Origin: Paraglomus occultum
Lineage: Eukaryota > Glomeromycota > Glomeromycetes > Paraglomerales > Paraglomeraceae
Reading direction: 5' to 3'
Length of the DNA: 21,399 bases
Assembly (NCBI GenBank): GCA_910592205.1
Contig: CAJVPJ010000586.1
Span: forward strand, 1 to 21,399
In this document: positions 1 through 10,432 of the stretch, piece after piece
How positions within the stretch are numbered: the stretch's first letter is position 1
Layout of the letters: every line of letters begins with the position of its first letter
Translations under genes and position numbers: made by a program
The notes under the pieces: generated by a model
What the model saw: the letters and a program-made list of their open reading frames with translations, nothing else
The model's database searches: none
Told to the model about the DNA's origin: nothing

Positions 1-243
1 TATATACCGGTCTCTCATTATAACGGCCAGAAACTGCCAAAACACTCGTGCCGGTATAGACAGAGTTGACTGTAAATATAATAATATCAAATATTAAAGG
101 ACAACAAAAGTATCTTAGATATTATACACGAATTCATTTTTTACAAAACTTTTCCAACGTGAGCTGCTTTAGAGAAGCATTTTGCTTTCTTCTAATTTCT
201 CGCTGTAAGTCTTTCAATCCTGAGATTATGGATACGTTTACTT

Positions 244-1675
244 TTACATCAGAATTTTGTCGTAAATAATTGAATATATTTTGAACGTTATATTTGATAT
301 TATATTGCATTCTTCCCCTTCTTCCTCCCCTCCGTCTTCTTCTTCTGGTGCTTCCTGCACTGCAGCAATTATATTCCCTTCGTCAATCATATCAGCTACT
401 TCTATCCTCGTATCAATGTTAATGTAATCGCTCGCTACAATATCGTCCACGTTCATTTGATGCATAAGGGATTGGACATCATTCTCTTCGATTTCTAATT
501 TATTTCTAATTCACTTTCTCCGTGCGTTTCATTGTCAGGCAAAATTCCCGTTCTTTGCCAACAACGATGTATTGTATTATCCCACGCTCGTGCAGTCCAG
601 TTTATTGCGTTCAAAATATTTAATTTGGGAATTTCCATACCGAGTTTTTGGTGTTCGTCAAAGGCTCGAATCTTATCTTCGCATAATAGTCCAGAGTGAG
701 CCTAATACAACGAATAATGTAAGTTCTTTTTATTAAAATATGAGAAAATAGTGTATGTATAAAATTACTTTGAATGAACTTATTATGCCTTGATCAATCG
801 GCTGAAGATAAGAGGTTGTGTTCGGCGGAAGAAAATACAATTTAATGTTACTTAATTCTTCTATTTCGCTTTCAGCCAATTGATGAGATGAAGCATTGTT
901 TATTAATAATAAGACGTTTCCACATTTTAAATATTGAGCTTTGCATCCACGATGCGTTGTTCCAGTAGTATTGCACCGGAAGTGTTCTTTTATCGATATA
1001 GTGAATACAGCGTGGATTTTATATTTATAAATACTGTAAATAGCGGGGGTAGTTTGTGAGTTCCAGTCGCGTTACTTGTAAGCATTATAGTAATTCTGTC
1101 TTTTGGTTTTTTTAGTCCACTAATAGGTCCGCTGGCAAGTGATTTATGAGATTCTAACTTCCAGTAGAGACCCGTTTCGTCTGAGTTATACACATCTTCT
1201 AAATTATACTACGAAATTACAGATTGGAGCTCAGTTCTGAATTCGGGTAATTAATTAATCGCGCACTCGCTGCTTCTCCCAATTTATAATATTCTTTAAT
1301 ATTGTTTCGTTTTTAAAATTTGCCATCCAGCCCTGTTTAAAAACAAATATATTATTAGCCAAATTGATTTACTCATTAGTTTAACAATGATACGAAAGAA
1401 AATTGATACTTTCTTTGAGGATTTGAAAATCAGGGATATTTAACCTTTCGGCGAATTGTATTGCCTTTTGACTCAAAATTGTACCAGTTATTGTATGATT
1501 AGTCGCGTCCGCAAGATTTACCCAGATCGCTAATGCCTCCTCCAACTGGGGCCATTTACAACCACGGTTGCGTTTCTTATTGGCATCTGTTGAACTTTCG
1601 GTAACTGCAAGCCATGTTTTTTTCTCTCTAATAATATTCCCCACTGTTGATTTGCCAACACCCAAGTCGAGATGT
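244..1675 (-). pseudogene. Tigger/CENP-B-like DDE transposase pseudogene
   Basis: In minus-strand order the remains are: (1) a CENP-B/Tc5-type helix-turn-helix piece (about 1675-1400) with GVGKSTVGNIIREK and, further on, LEEALAIW and AERLNIPDFQ; (2) GWMANFK and GEAASAR pieces in shifted frames (about 1330-1230); (3) the first catalytic block YNSDETGLYWK (about 1190) followed by LKKPKDRITIMLTSNATGTH; (4) the second block LLLINNASSH (about 890-920), where family members carry Asp in the DNA triplet, so Asp appears changed to Asn; (5) the third block LPPNTTSYLQPIDQGI; (6) a C-terminal part containing NWTARAWDNTIHRCW and an acidic tail. A plausible intact 67-nt intron (702-768, GTAATT..TTAG) joins blocks 5 and 6. 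In-frame stops occur before block 3 and near 1680, a frameshift lies near 1020-1035, and about 35 residues between blocks 3 and 4 seem missing. The enzyme would have cut and pasted the element; it is not functional as read. Confidence 0.85.
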
Positions 1676-2370
1676 TCTTTCCGTACTCATTTTACAAATG
1701 TAATGCGTTTCATGAAAAAATTCAGAAGATTTGGCAGTCAACTTTGTATGAGTTATATATTTATTCGATGTAAGCGCGTTTGTCTTCTGAATCATTATGA
1801 TGTCATAATAACGTTTTTTATAATAATATGTACACTCGTATATATTACATAATACGTTGTTTACGGAATGAGACAATGTCAATGATGCAATTATTCTTAG
1901 CAAAATCATTGGGTAATTAATTGTATTGTATTCACTAAAACGGTAAAGATTACTACTCAAAAATTACGTGTTCCGATAACCCGAGTGAAAGGTTGGAGAC
2001 TTACGGGTTTATCGCGATTTTATAACGGATGCTGACCAAAAAGTAAATATACTTGATATAACGGATATCACGTGCTTATAATAAAAAAATCTATTCAACC
2101 AATCCAATTGTTGGATTTTCTCATTTTGGGAGATGTGTCTACTCGTAATATTAATATGGTTAGTTAACTCACTAAGTAATAACGCTGCGCTGTTGTTGCA
2201 TACTAATAAAATTAAAAAACATCTATAAAATAACAGGAATAACTGTCAACAAAGTCTTCGATTCAAGCAGATAAAGAATAACTTTACTTGAGGATAATGA
2301 GAGCAAATCAAATAGTAATAGTGTAAGGCGTTCGTAGTTTGAGCTAAACAAATATCGAGCAGATTACTTG

Positions 2371-2498
2371 ATATAACGGAGTACTACGTAGCTTATTATG
2401 ATATCCGTTATACTATGAAAACTCGATATAGCGGATCTCTTGATATAATGGAGAAAAGGGCTGGAACCGTAGTCCCCGTTATATCGAGTTTCACTGTG
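2371..2498. repeat. 5' terminal and subterminal repeats of the Tigger element
   Basis: Variants of GATATAACGGA or its complement occur at about 2372, 2400, 2425, 2440 and 2477. Several are in inverted pairs, for example ACTCGATATAGCGGAT against the terminal CCGTTATATCGAGT. Clustered inverted motifs of this type are usual transposase-binding or hairpin structures at pogo/Tigger ends. Related copies lie further inside at about 2020 and 2055. Confidence 0.65.
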
Positions 2499-2500
2499 TA

Positions 2501-3680
2501 CAAATCTTTGTTCTATTGCGTCAATAATTTTGCGTTAAAGAAAGGCACAAAAATTATTTATTTCAACATTTGCTTAAACAACCGAATTTAAATGTATTGA
2601 CAATTGGCGTCATCATACATTTTGGGTATTACGATAAACTTTTGCTTTCCAATAAAAGCATAAATGTAATAAACGCATAATGAAAATTCAAAATGTAATA
2701 AACTTTTTAGAGACAATTCTTAACCGATAGGAGAAAGCCGAGCGGAGTAAAATATTTGTACAACCAAATATCAGCGTCGATACACAACTAATACTACTAA
2801 TGAGTTCCATAGTAATTATTATATTGCTTATTTTGTTTATGTCACTGGAATTTACTAATACGGTAATTTGCCATATTAAATATATTAAAATTAAGCAATA
2901 ACATTTACAATCTCCGGTTTAATATGTCATTGATATTGGAGCTTGCCGTATCTGGTATAATAAACTCGTAGCGGCGCAGACAGAAATGGATAATGAGACG
3001 TGGAAAAGACATAATCTACGCAAGATTTAAAATTAATGCTTGTTCAACCAGTAAGTCTGTCATAATAGTGGCTGCTTATTATCCATTTTCCTTTCCGAGT
3101 AAAACAAAAGTGCTGACATTTTAAATAGAAAATTTGATTCCATTCTCTTGGCATTGCGGACCGACAATGAGAGCGATACCTTTTTCTTTTGTCTCATTTT
3201 TACTTTGTAAACGCATCTGACTGGCTTGAAACGTAATTGGACACAGATCAAGTAATCATTGCATAGAGCACTAGTTCTCTATGGTGAAGAGTTTTCAATT
3301 CCTTCTTTGTGTAATACAAAGTACGTTTTTATTTGACACGATTAATTGTAAACTTGCATAACCCAATAAAGAATTTTTATAAGACACAGATGTTTCACTG
3401 ATAAACAAAGTTCTGGGTGTTTCAAACGCGGTACACAATATATCGATAAGCAATCATAGACAATGATAACTCGGTTATGGAAAGTGACACAGCTTGAAAA
3501 CTAATTATGTATGAACTGCGGTGCATTAAAAATTAGACTATTTATGGAAGTTCTATTAATAAATACGTTATGCTGCTGCAGGGTGTAACACGGGCTTTTG
3601 ACGGGAGTCGGTAAGTTTCTTGTGTTATTTTTGGTTACGCTAATAATATAAATACTGCATGGGAATACAACAGTGAATGG
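2501..3680. other. AT-rich intergenic region
   Basis: No supported gene. The only open frame above 60 codons (3060-3251, minus) begins and ends without recognisable similarity, and its Lys/Arg/Ser-rich composition looks like translated low-complexity DNA. The right part presumably carries the promoter of the gene starting at 3847. Confidence 0.5.
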
Positions 3681-3684
3681 CAGT

Positions 3685-3695
3685 CATATAAATAC
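3685..3695 (+). promoter_or_regulatory. Possible TATA element of the O-fucosyltransferase gene
   Basis: CATATAAATAC lies about 155 bp before the ATG at 3847 and is followed by a locally GC-richer, pyrimidine-containing stretch that could hold the transcription start. It matches a TATA consensus, but such matches are frequent by chance in DNA this AT-rich. Confidence 0.3.
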
Positions 3696-3846
3696 GGAAA
3701 GAGGCCAGAAAGCAATCTGCCGCTTTCCTCCGTGAATCGCCTTCGCACGCACTATTTTGAATACGAGCTTGTTGAAATATTCTAGTTTGACGTCATTGAC
3801 AAGCAAAACAAGCGACCCCACGTAAAAACCTCAACACCTAATCACC

Positions 3847-5233
3847 ATGACAAAACCTACGGCACTGCCTTCATACACAACGGAAAAGCCCTGTCGAAAA
3901 CCGTTTACACCCATTTACAGCTTAAAACAAATCATATTCTTGCTGCTCACAACATTTTGTCTATTCGTTATAACACTATGGTTAAGAGTGGGTGAAAACT
4001 TTTTGTTATTGGAAGAGACATTTCCTTTGGATCTCCCCCATTCCGCAGACGCAGATGGATCTGCCAGACCATTATCCACTCCTGTAAAGAGCTCGACAGG
4101 ATCTCCGTCACAGCTCTCAGACGAACTGTTCAATTATCGCCCATCGCCTAATAAACTAATAACGTATCTACCCCATTCGGGCACAACGTATCAGTTTTTG
4201 GAGATCGTGCGAGCTTTAACACTCGCTGCAGCATTGAACAGGACATTAGTTATACCACCGCTGCGACCATCACCGAATGAAGAAAATGGTCAGAATGCTG
4301 AACCGTCAAGTTGGAGTAGGTTTTTTGATTTGAAAGCGTTCACAGAACAGACAGGCATTCCGTTGATGGAATGGGACGATGTTTACGAACAACTCGTGCC
4401 TGAGAAAGAAATGACTTGTGTTGGTTTAACTGGACGACATACAAGGACATCTTCATTACATGCGGGTGAGTGTTGCAAGTTATGGTTAACTAACCGTGTA
4501 ATTTCGACCTAGTCCGCAATCATTAACTAACTTGCATACAAACTTTCCAGACAAATTCTATAAGGAACGTTACAACATGACTTTACATTTTGAAGAGCGC
4601 GGATTGGCCGACAATCCATCAGCACTTGCAAAAGCGCTCAATGAGATTGATGATGATTTGATCTGTCTATCAGATGCCTTCTATCTTCGATGGAGGTTAA
4701 AAGAACAATGGGAATCTATTGGCAAATACTTTCATTATTCTAAAGAACTATCAATTTTTGCCGACAGAATAACTTATGACATGTTCGGAGTTAAACCTTA
4801 CATTGGAATTCATTTGCGAAGAGGTGATTTCAAAAAGATATGTAAGAAGATAGTAAATCCATTAGCAAGGGAAAATTGTTGGCCAACGCTCGAAACACTC
4901 CAGAATACGGTATCATATATCAGACAAGAGCTATCTGGCATGGATCTCCCAGTATTTGTCGCAACTAATTCACAAAACCCAGTCGAATTAAGGGCAATCA
5001 GTGAACTTGGATGGAAAATGGTTGACTACAAACTGTATAATGTCGAAGAGAAATTTGGTGTTTTTGGACGTTCGATGGTAGAAGGATCGATATTAACAAA
5101 AGCATCATTTGGCATTGGAACAAGAGGAAGTACCTTTAGTAAAGTCGCAGAAATGAGAATGAAGGATTGGTACGGCGGGCTTAGTATAAAACTAATAGCA
5201 AATACGGAAAATCCTGGAGATTTACTTTCTTAA
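3847..5233 (+). CDS. GDP-fucose O-fucosyltransferase family protein, type II membrane protein (2 exons)
   Basis: Exons 3847-4465 and 4551-5233 encode 433 aa. The 85-nt intron 4466-4550 has donor GTGAGT, branch site TTAACTAAC and acceptor TTTCCAG. Without splicing, the first exon would read into a stop at 4510. The start ATG sits in a CACCATGA context. A short cytoplasmic tail is followed by one membrane anchor (about residues 28-46, rich in F/L/I) and a Ser/Pro-rich stem (about 60-100), the layout of a Golgi/ER type II glycosyltransferase. The catalytic part carries YLPHSGTTYQFLEIVRAL then LNRTLVIPP (about 107-138), SRFFDL, a central HLRRGDF (294-300) matching the conserved basic fucosyltransferase motif, and FGIGTRGSTFSKVAEMR near the C-terminus, the GDP-fucose pocket region of the O-FucT fold. 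Family knowledge: these enzymes move fucose from GDP-fucose to Ser/Thr of secretory proteins. The acceptor is unknown, and the assignment to a POFUT1- or POFUT2-like subgroup is not resolved. No disruption is seen. Confidence 0.85.
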
Positions 5234-5370
5234 AATTCGACAAGTACATAATATAAATAGTTTTAATCAACTGTTAAATTTTTCCACCAGCATTTGATTT
5301 GGGGCACCCGAATGTCACCATTAAAATCATCAGACATTTTAGTAAAAGACAACCCTGGCAATGGTGTAAT

Positions 5371-5376
5371 AATAAA
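5371..5376 (+). terminator. Likely polyadenylation signal of the O-fucosyltransferase gene
   Basis: AATAAA occurs 138 bp after the stop codon, inside AATAAAATAAA. It is a consensus match only, weakened by the AT-rich background. Confidence 0.35.
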
Positions 5377-6800
5377 ATAAACTGCGAGACAATAATTTGC
5401 ACACACTAACATATACGTCCATGATTCTATAAATAGGTTTGGATTGACTTGTGGTTAATTCCCCGATAAAGACTATTCATTACGACTTAATTATTTACAT
5501 TGGGTCCTTGTATACCAAATTAATTTCGTCATTGTGGCTATTGCGCTTACTATTGTTCTTATTGTCTACTAATTATAACTATTCCCGATATCGTTAGTTT
5601 TCTCATCACAATGAGCAAAAAGAATTTTAGATGGCCGGCACCCTCTTCCGACTGTTCCGTTTTTCCTGAACTAAAAGATTATCGTGAAACACTGCAATGA
5701 AAAAACATGTTTCAAATAGTCGCATCAGTATACGTACGTTTGTTACACAACATGTGTCAAATAGGCTGGAAGCCAGCTCGATACTGAAAGCCTTTATATT
5801 ATCACTCGGCGATTATTCTTGTAAAGCGTTTAGAGCATTATGCTAACCCAAATCAATTCAATAATGTCGTTCTGAGAGTTTATCTATGGCGATATTGTTC
5901 ATTTGAATGTAGCATTTCACGTATAGAGCGCTTCTTCTCATACATAATACTTGGCGCAAAAAAAAATTCTACCAGTGTACGTTTGGTTATTACCAAATAC
6001 ATATATTGTATAATGACAATTGTCTGCTTGTTTGTTTTTTCTACAACTTACATGGCAATAAACTTGTAATAGCATTATGCCATTATGTCTGCTGTAAGAA
6101 TTAACCCCAGAATATATGGATTGGCATGTGCCAAGCGTTTTTGACAGATAAGGTTCGTTTTATTTATACAAAAAGAAACTGAGCATGAACCATGACAATT
6201 ATCAGAAGCTGTGACAACTATATCAGAAAGCTCCTGCTTTCAGTCTATCACTTTCGAAGCCAAAATTAATTACACATCCCGTTTTAGAGCATTTCGCACA
6301 TTAAAATTCCGAGATAGTTATAGGGGAGTTGATAATTATAATTGTGCATTTGCTCAGCCGTAAAGCTCACCATGTCCTGTTTGCGATAAAAAACATGGAA
6401 ATTATGGATTACATGGCTCATGGTACTGTAGCAATGAGAATCAACTCCTAAATTAGCAAATTTATCACTCAAAATATTGTCTTAATAAACTCAAGTTGGG
6501 AGAAAAGCATAATAAGCCACTGATTATAATCATTATTAATAAATGTCATTTATTGAAAGATAAAGGAGAGTTTGCGGTTGTAGCATAGAAACTTTATGTT
6601 AGTCTAGCATTTACACTTTTCTATCGCTTGCAAAGTACGTCTCGCGCTTATCATCTGTTATGTCAGCAACATCGATTTCTTATATATAATATATTCAGCT
6701 CCATTGTTTTGTGAAAAAAATTTTTTACTTATCTTTCCATATTGTAGCTATTGTTAATATTAACATGACGATGCCTGTCGCAATCGTTGGTATACAAATC
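5377..6800. other. AT-rich intergenic region
   Basis: No gene supported on either strand. The minus open frame 6284-6472 has no recognisable motif and starts at a non-ATG codon. A short imperfect palindrome, TTGGCATGTGCCAA, lies near 6121-6134. Confidence 0.5.
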
Positions 6801-6809
6801 ATACTTTAA

Positions 6810-7017
6810 TGTTTTGATCTACGAAATAATCCTAAATTCAAAGTCGTATTAAAGAGAAGAGACAAGTATGCTATAATGCATTTGCGTCTGACGAGCTTAA
6901 ACTGTGGAGAGTCAATTATTAACGACAAATTAGAGGATAGAGCAAAAACAATTGGAGAAACTTTTCGTGGTGTCCAAGGAGGTAACATTCAAGTTGTAGT
7001 TAGAGCTCCTGATACTG
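6810..7017 (+). pseudogene. Crinkler-like N-terminal exon remnant, copy 1
   Basis: An open stretch from after a stop at 6809 reads to a splice-donor-like GGTAAGTG (GT at 7018-7019) and ends with IGETFRGVQGGNIQVVVRAP then DTG. The arrangement of a short helical part ending in Ile-Gly-x-x-F, a hydrophobic strand of four to five residues, then Pro and Gly directly before the intron resembles the end of the first Crinkler (CRN) header domain as found in mycorrhizal fungi. The expected Leu-Trp-Lys-Val strand is replaced by LRLTSL, no preceding start with a complete header is seen, and no second exon was found. The resemblance is from memory of the family pattern and is tentative. Confidence 0.35.
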
Positions 7018-7140
7018 GTAAGTGAATTTCAACAAGTTTAGTCAATATGATACTGTGTATTTTTTTTCGTCTTCTCTCGCTCACACCATGTCATTCATAT
7101 TCGCCAATAATACTGAATACTAATACTTACTTATTCTTGC

Positions 7141-7221
7141 ACTTTTTTTCTATTTCCTGCTTCTTATTATCAAACTACCCCAAAAAATACTTCCGCGTTA
7201 TCATAGAGCAACCCGTTGCTG
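7141..7221 (+). pseudogene. Crinkler-like N-terminal exon remnant, copy 2
   Basis: An in-frame stretch ends with YPKKYFRVIIEQPVAG, directly followed by GTAAGT at 7222. The Pro-Lys-Lys-(aromatic)-hydrophobic strand-Glu-Gln-Pro-x-x-Gly pattern is close to the CRN header end seen in fungal Crinklers. It repeats the arrangement of the copy 200 bp upstream, including the donor immediately after the Gly codon. The upstream part is low-complexity (Phe/Leu/Ser), so only the last roughly 20 codons look coding. It is probably a broken piece. Confidence 0.35.
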
Positions 7222-7231
7222 GTAAGTTATA

Positions 7232-8214
7232 AACGTGTCCCTGGCTTGATAAATATCTTTTATTCTCTGGAATTTCAAGCTTTTATGGAGAATTTTACAG
7301 ATAACTTTGGAAAAATGGTATATTTATTAATGTAATGCAATTTCAATACATTACATTCACAGTTGTTTTACTAAAGTGTGTCTGATACTCTGCCATTTTG
7401 TTTTGGTTTAGAATTCTATAATATTATGGAATACTGGAATAATAAACTGGATGGTGGGTTGTTATGTGGCAGAAATAATTATGATGTATTGAAAAAATGT
7501 TGTTATTAATAATTAAACATGGTTGATTAGGTAAACATTATTTAGAGTTAGATATATTAATATAGCATTTCAAAACAATTATAATGCAAGATATTAGACG
7601 TTCTGCATTACATGTAAAAAATAAAAATAAAGCATATTTAATAAATAATCATGTGGCTGTGCAATGTGCATTTTAATATACTGTAGTAACATATTTACTA
7701 TATTTTTTCTGACTCAATTCATATTTAATTACTTTTCCAGTCATAATGCTATCAATAAAACAAAAGCCAATATTTGCATTTCCATCAATCAATGTTTTGC
7801 ATATTGAATTTGGGAATATGTGTAAAGTCATCTTTATTTATTTGCAAGGGGACTAGTAAAATGATGAAAATAAAGTTTGTAACTCTGGTGAAAATCCAGG
7901 AAATGGTTTCCCTTGCAAAATTTACAAATGATATAAAAACAAATTAGATGGATATAGTAATAAGTTTTTTTATCTTACTATTTAATATGTAGGTTTATTA
8001 ATTAATAATAATGATTAACTATAACAATAATTGATATCAATCTTTTGCTGTTTACAAGTACAATAATTAAAACACTCAATTATAAATCCCAATAACTTAA
8101 TATTGACACATTAACATATATATTACGTAATATATTAATTTCTTACCACTTTAATAACTTTTGCATAAATACATTTTGTTTAATTCTAGAACTTTTCTTT
8201 TTTCCGCTTGGGTT
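7232..8214. other. Very AT-rich region without genes
   Basis: No open frame of note and no recognisable domain on either strand. A perfect 10-bp inverted repeat (TTTGCAAGGG at 7841-7850, its complement at 7910-7919) surrounds a 59-nt loop. Otherwise the region is A/T runs. Confidence 0.5.
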
Positions 8215-8880
8215 TATTATTATGCTCAAAAATATAAAATTTATTTTGTGTGCCTTAATGTAATCTTGTTCAACTGCCTTTTGATATTAATATAGCACAA
8301 TTGCTTTGTGTTTATTTTGTTCTATCCCAATTCCATTTTTACAACAATACCAAGATTATATTAACCATATGTATGTCCTTGTTCAGCCGCTTTTTGGAAC
8401 AATTCAATAGCCATCCGAAAATCCTTTTCTCTCCAATTCCATTTTTGTAACATATACCAATATGAGTTTGTGCAATGACATTTTCTTGACAACTGCTTTT
8501 CTCTCCAGTACCAGTTCAATTACTTTTTAAGATCTTTTAGTTTACCTTAATCTCCTTTTTATAATACTAATACTGGCCAAGGCTACATTGTCCACAGGAG
8601 TCTCCATTCTCAGCAGATTTCCGAAATAATTCAAAAGCTCTTTGAAATTTATTTTCGATCTAAGACTACTTTGATAATAACAACCAAAATTATATTGTGT
8701 ACTAGTATTTCCTTGCTCAGCTGCTTTTGGGTACCCCTTTTGTCTATTCTAATTCCCTTCTCATAATAAACAGCAAGATTTAATTGTGCACTAGCATGTC
8801 CTTGTTCAGCAGCTAAATGATATCATTCAGCTGCCTCCTCATCTTGTTCTACTTCAATCTCCTTATATGTATACGTATAA
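8215..8880 (-). pseudogene. Sel1-like repeat (SLR) protein pseudogene
   Basis: The minus strand contains at least five degraded Sel1 repeats, each about 36 codons, in shifting frames and with stops. Readable pieces, from high to low coordinate, are LAAEQGHASAQLNLAVYYEK (about 8818-8755), AAEQGNTSTQYNFGCYY (about 8725-8675), SAENGDSCGQCSLGQY (about 8615-8565), a GICYKNGIG-type stretch (about 8455-8430), AIELFQKAAEQGHTYG (about 8412-8365) and a last weak AVEQDYIKAH (about 8277-8245). Sel1 repeats form alpha-helical solenoids that scaffold signalling complexes. In mycorrhizal fungi they form very large families, often joined to kinase domains; no kinase part is visible here. The remnant is too broken to encode a protein. 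Confidence 0.8.
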
Positions 8881-9330
8881 CAACAAATGGCGATGTCTCA
8901 TATTTGATAAATTAGATCGGTAACTCACATGATAAATCTTGCCTAACCACTTGTAACACCGTGCAATTTAAATGTTGCCCTTAATGCGTAGAGAATTATC
9001 GATCGCGAAAAGATATAAATACGGGCTCGAATTCCATCGTCAAAATTATTGAATTAATATTTGCTAGTTTCAAGTTTCTTTATTTTATAATAAAACTTGC
9101 CTTCAGTTTTTTAAAATGTCTATCGGTATGCAATTAACTATAGTTTATGCAATTATAATATACGAATACGAAAAACTCGATAAAATCTAGTTTTTATTGT
9201 TAACAAATAAGTTAAATCATAGTGAGTGATGGGAATGTTGACTAGCCAGAATGCTATATCAAAGATTTGCCCTGAATTAAGCTTGAGAGATAATTTCAAC
9301 GTTTATTTACTTAATATTGTTTAATAATCG
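8881..9330. other. Intergenic region
   Basis: Nothing supported. A TATAAATAC sequence at 9014-9022 is followed at 9116 by a 24-codon frame starting ATGTCTATC on the plus strand, too short and too featureless to call a gene. Confidence 0.4.
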
Positions 9331-9687
9331 TTAGTCTTTATGTTGCAATACATGTGCTGTGCAAAAGTTGAATAATTTAAAAGAAAAGTTGTTGGCCAAA
9401 AGCAGCTGAGGCGAGAATAAAAGGCTGTCCAGGAAAGCACGCAACAATTTTATTGCTCTATACTCATCAGTTTCTTCGTAATTTCTGCAGTCAATAATAA
9501 ATGAATGCAGAACGTGTGTCCTTCTCTCTTTACACTTGCAAACAGTTGATATTACGTTTTGCCAGACAAAACGCTTTCGCGTGTTGCTGTTTGCGTAGCA
9601 CGTACTCTGTTGTGTCAATGTCTCGCGCACCTTTTCTTTGGTTGAACGCAAGAACAGTATGCCCCTAATCCAATTGTATGCCTCACA
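9331..9687 (-). other. Unrecognised open frame, possible exon or gene fragment
   Basis: About 118 codons stay open on the minus strand from just after an in-frame stop (with a TAG that could serve as an acceptor) near 9688 to the stop at 9331. No ATG opens the frame in its first third, so if real it is an internal or last exon or a broken gene. The composition is protein-like, with several Cys and His (CKCKERRTHVLH, IIDCRNYEE) followed by a hydrophobic helix-like stretch LLRAFLDSLLF. The C-x-C..H..C spacing faintly recalls the tail of LINE-type reverse transcriptases, but no diagnostic motif is present. Function is unknown. Confidence 0.3.
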
Positions 9688-10432
9688 AAGCTAGCTATAA
9701 ACAAGACTTATACTAAAGTAATTTAAGAAATCCAATACATCGATAGTCTAAATTTCAATTAGATATTGTCCGAGCTAAACTTAAAATTGGATCAACACAT
9801 AATACGAGGTACTTATGTAAAGCGTTAAATATTATCTTGTTAAAATTGAGGGAGTATAACTGATAGATGCACGTGTCACGATGGATGGAAAATGCTGTAT
9901 TCTCTCATATGTGACAATATATAATATTAATGCATAACAATAATTGGTTACTCGTTTTACAGTATATACCGAGTTATTACAGCGAATACGTAGTTTACAT
10001 TTTCTCGTATCGGTTCATATGCTTGGTAGTCATAGACGTTAAAAAGTTATATTAGTCGCTTCTTTCGGTTCAGTTATGTCTTTTTGTGTTGGATGCTTGA
10101 CCAACAGCTAGATAAAAACGTTACAATTGACTATCTTTGTTTGGTATTCGAGTCAAGTTTAGGTTTAGGTTTAGGAATCTTCTATTCGCTTTCTAATGTA
10201 GGACATCGTAAACAATAATATAATCGTCGTTTATTAACAGAACAGTGTTCCAGATGATCTTACATACAAGACATAGAGGAGTGCATAGTAATCCGGCTCT
10301 GTTAATAAGAAAATATATAGCAGGAGTTTTCACAACATACTACATTCGACTTATGTTAATAATATCTATATGGTTTCTTATATAATCAATAGCAATTGAT
10401 TCAAATATCCCTCGAGATTGTGTAGCCACAGT
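9688..10432. other. Intergenic region downstream of the velvet gene
   Basis: No open frame of interest. Three tandem TTTAGG units occur at about 10157-10175. The 3' untranslated part of the velvet gene should lie at the right side of this stretch, but no convincing polyadenylation signal was singled out. Confidence 0.4.

Larger units (their letters stand above)
1..2498 (-). mobile_element. Decayed pogo/Tigger-type (Tc1/mariner superfamily) DNA transposon
   Basis: The element reads on the minus strand. Its 5' end lies at 2498: read backwards the sequence starts CACAGTGAAACTCGATATAA, next to a TA dinucleotide at 2499-2500, which is the usual target duplication of this superfamily. The subterminal region (about 2040-2498) repeats the motif GATATAACGG in both orientations. 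The first bases of the window contain a related ATTATAACGGCC motif, so the other terminal region probably begins at or just before position 1, but the matching tip is not visible. A transposase pseudogene lies inside. The superfamily call is firm; the left boundary is inferred. Confidence 0.8.

Noticed and set aside
6806-6988. Minus-strand 60-codon frame
   Set aside because: It lies opposite the Crinkler-like stretch and starts and ends without any recognisable feature.
7841-7919. Perfect 10-bp inverted repeat with a 59-nt loop
   Set aside because: Too short to call an element; no target duplication seen.
9000-9040. GGCTCGAATTCC, resembling a tRNA B box
   Set aside because: No A box or cloverleaf could be folded around it; no tRNA was found elsewhere in the window.
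9014-9190. TATA-like sequence followed by a 24-codon ATG frame
   Set aside because: Too short, and the TATA match is expected by chance in this composition.
10157-10175. Three tandem TTTAGG units, like an interstitial telomere repeat
   Set aside because: Only three units, and fungal telomeres are normally TTAGGG; likely chance or a tiny microsatellite.
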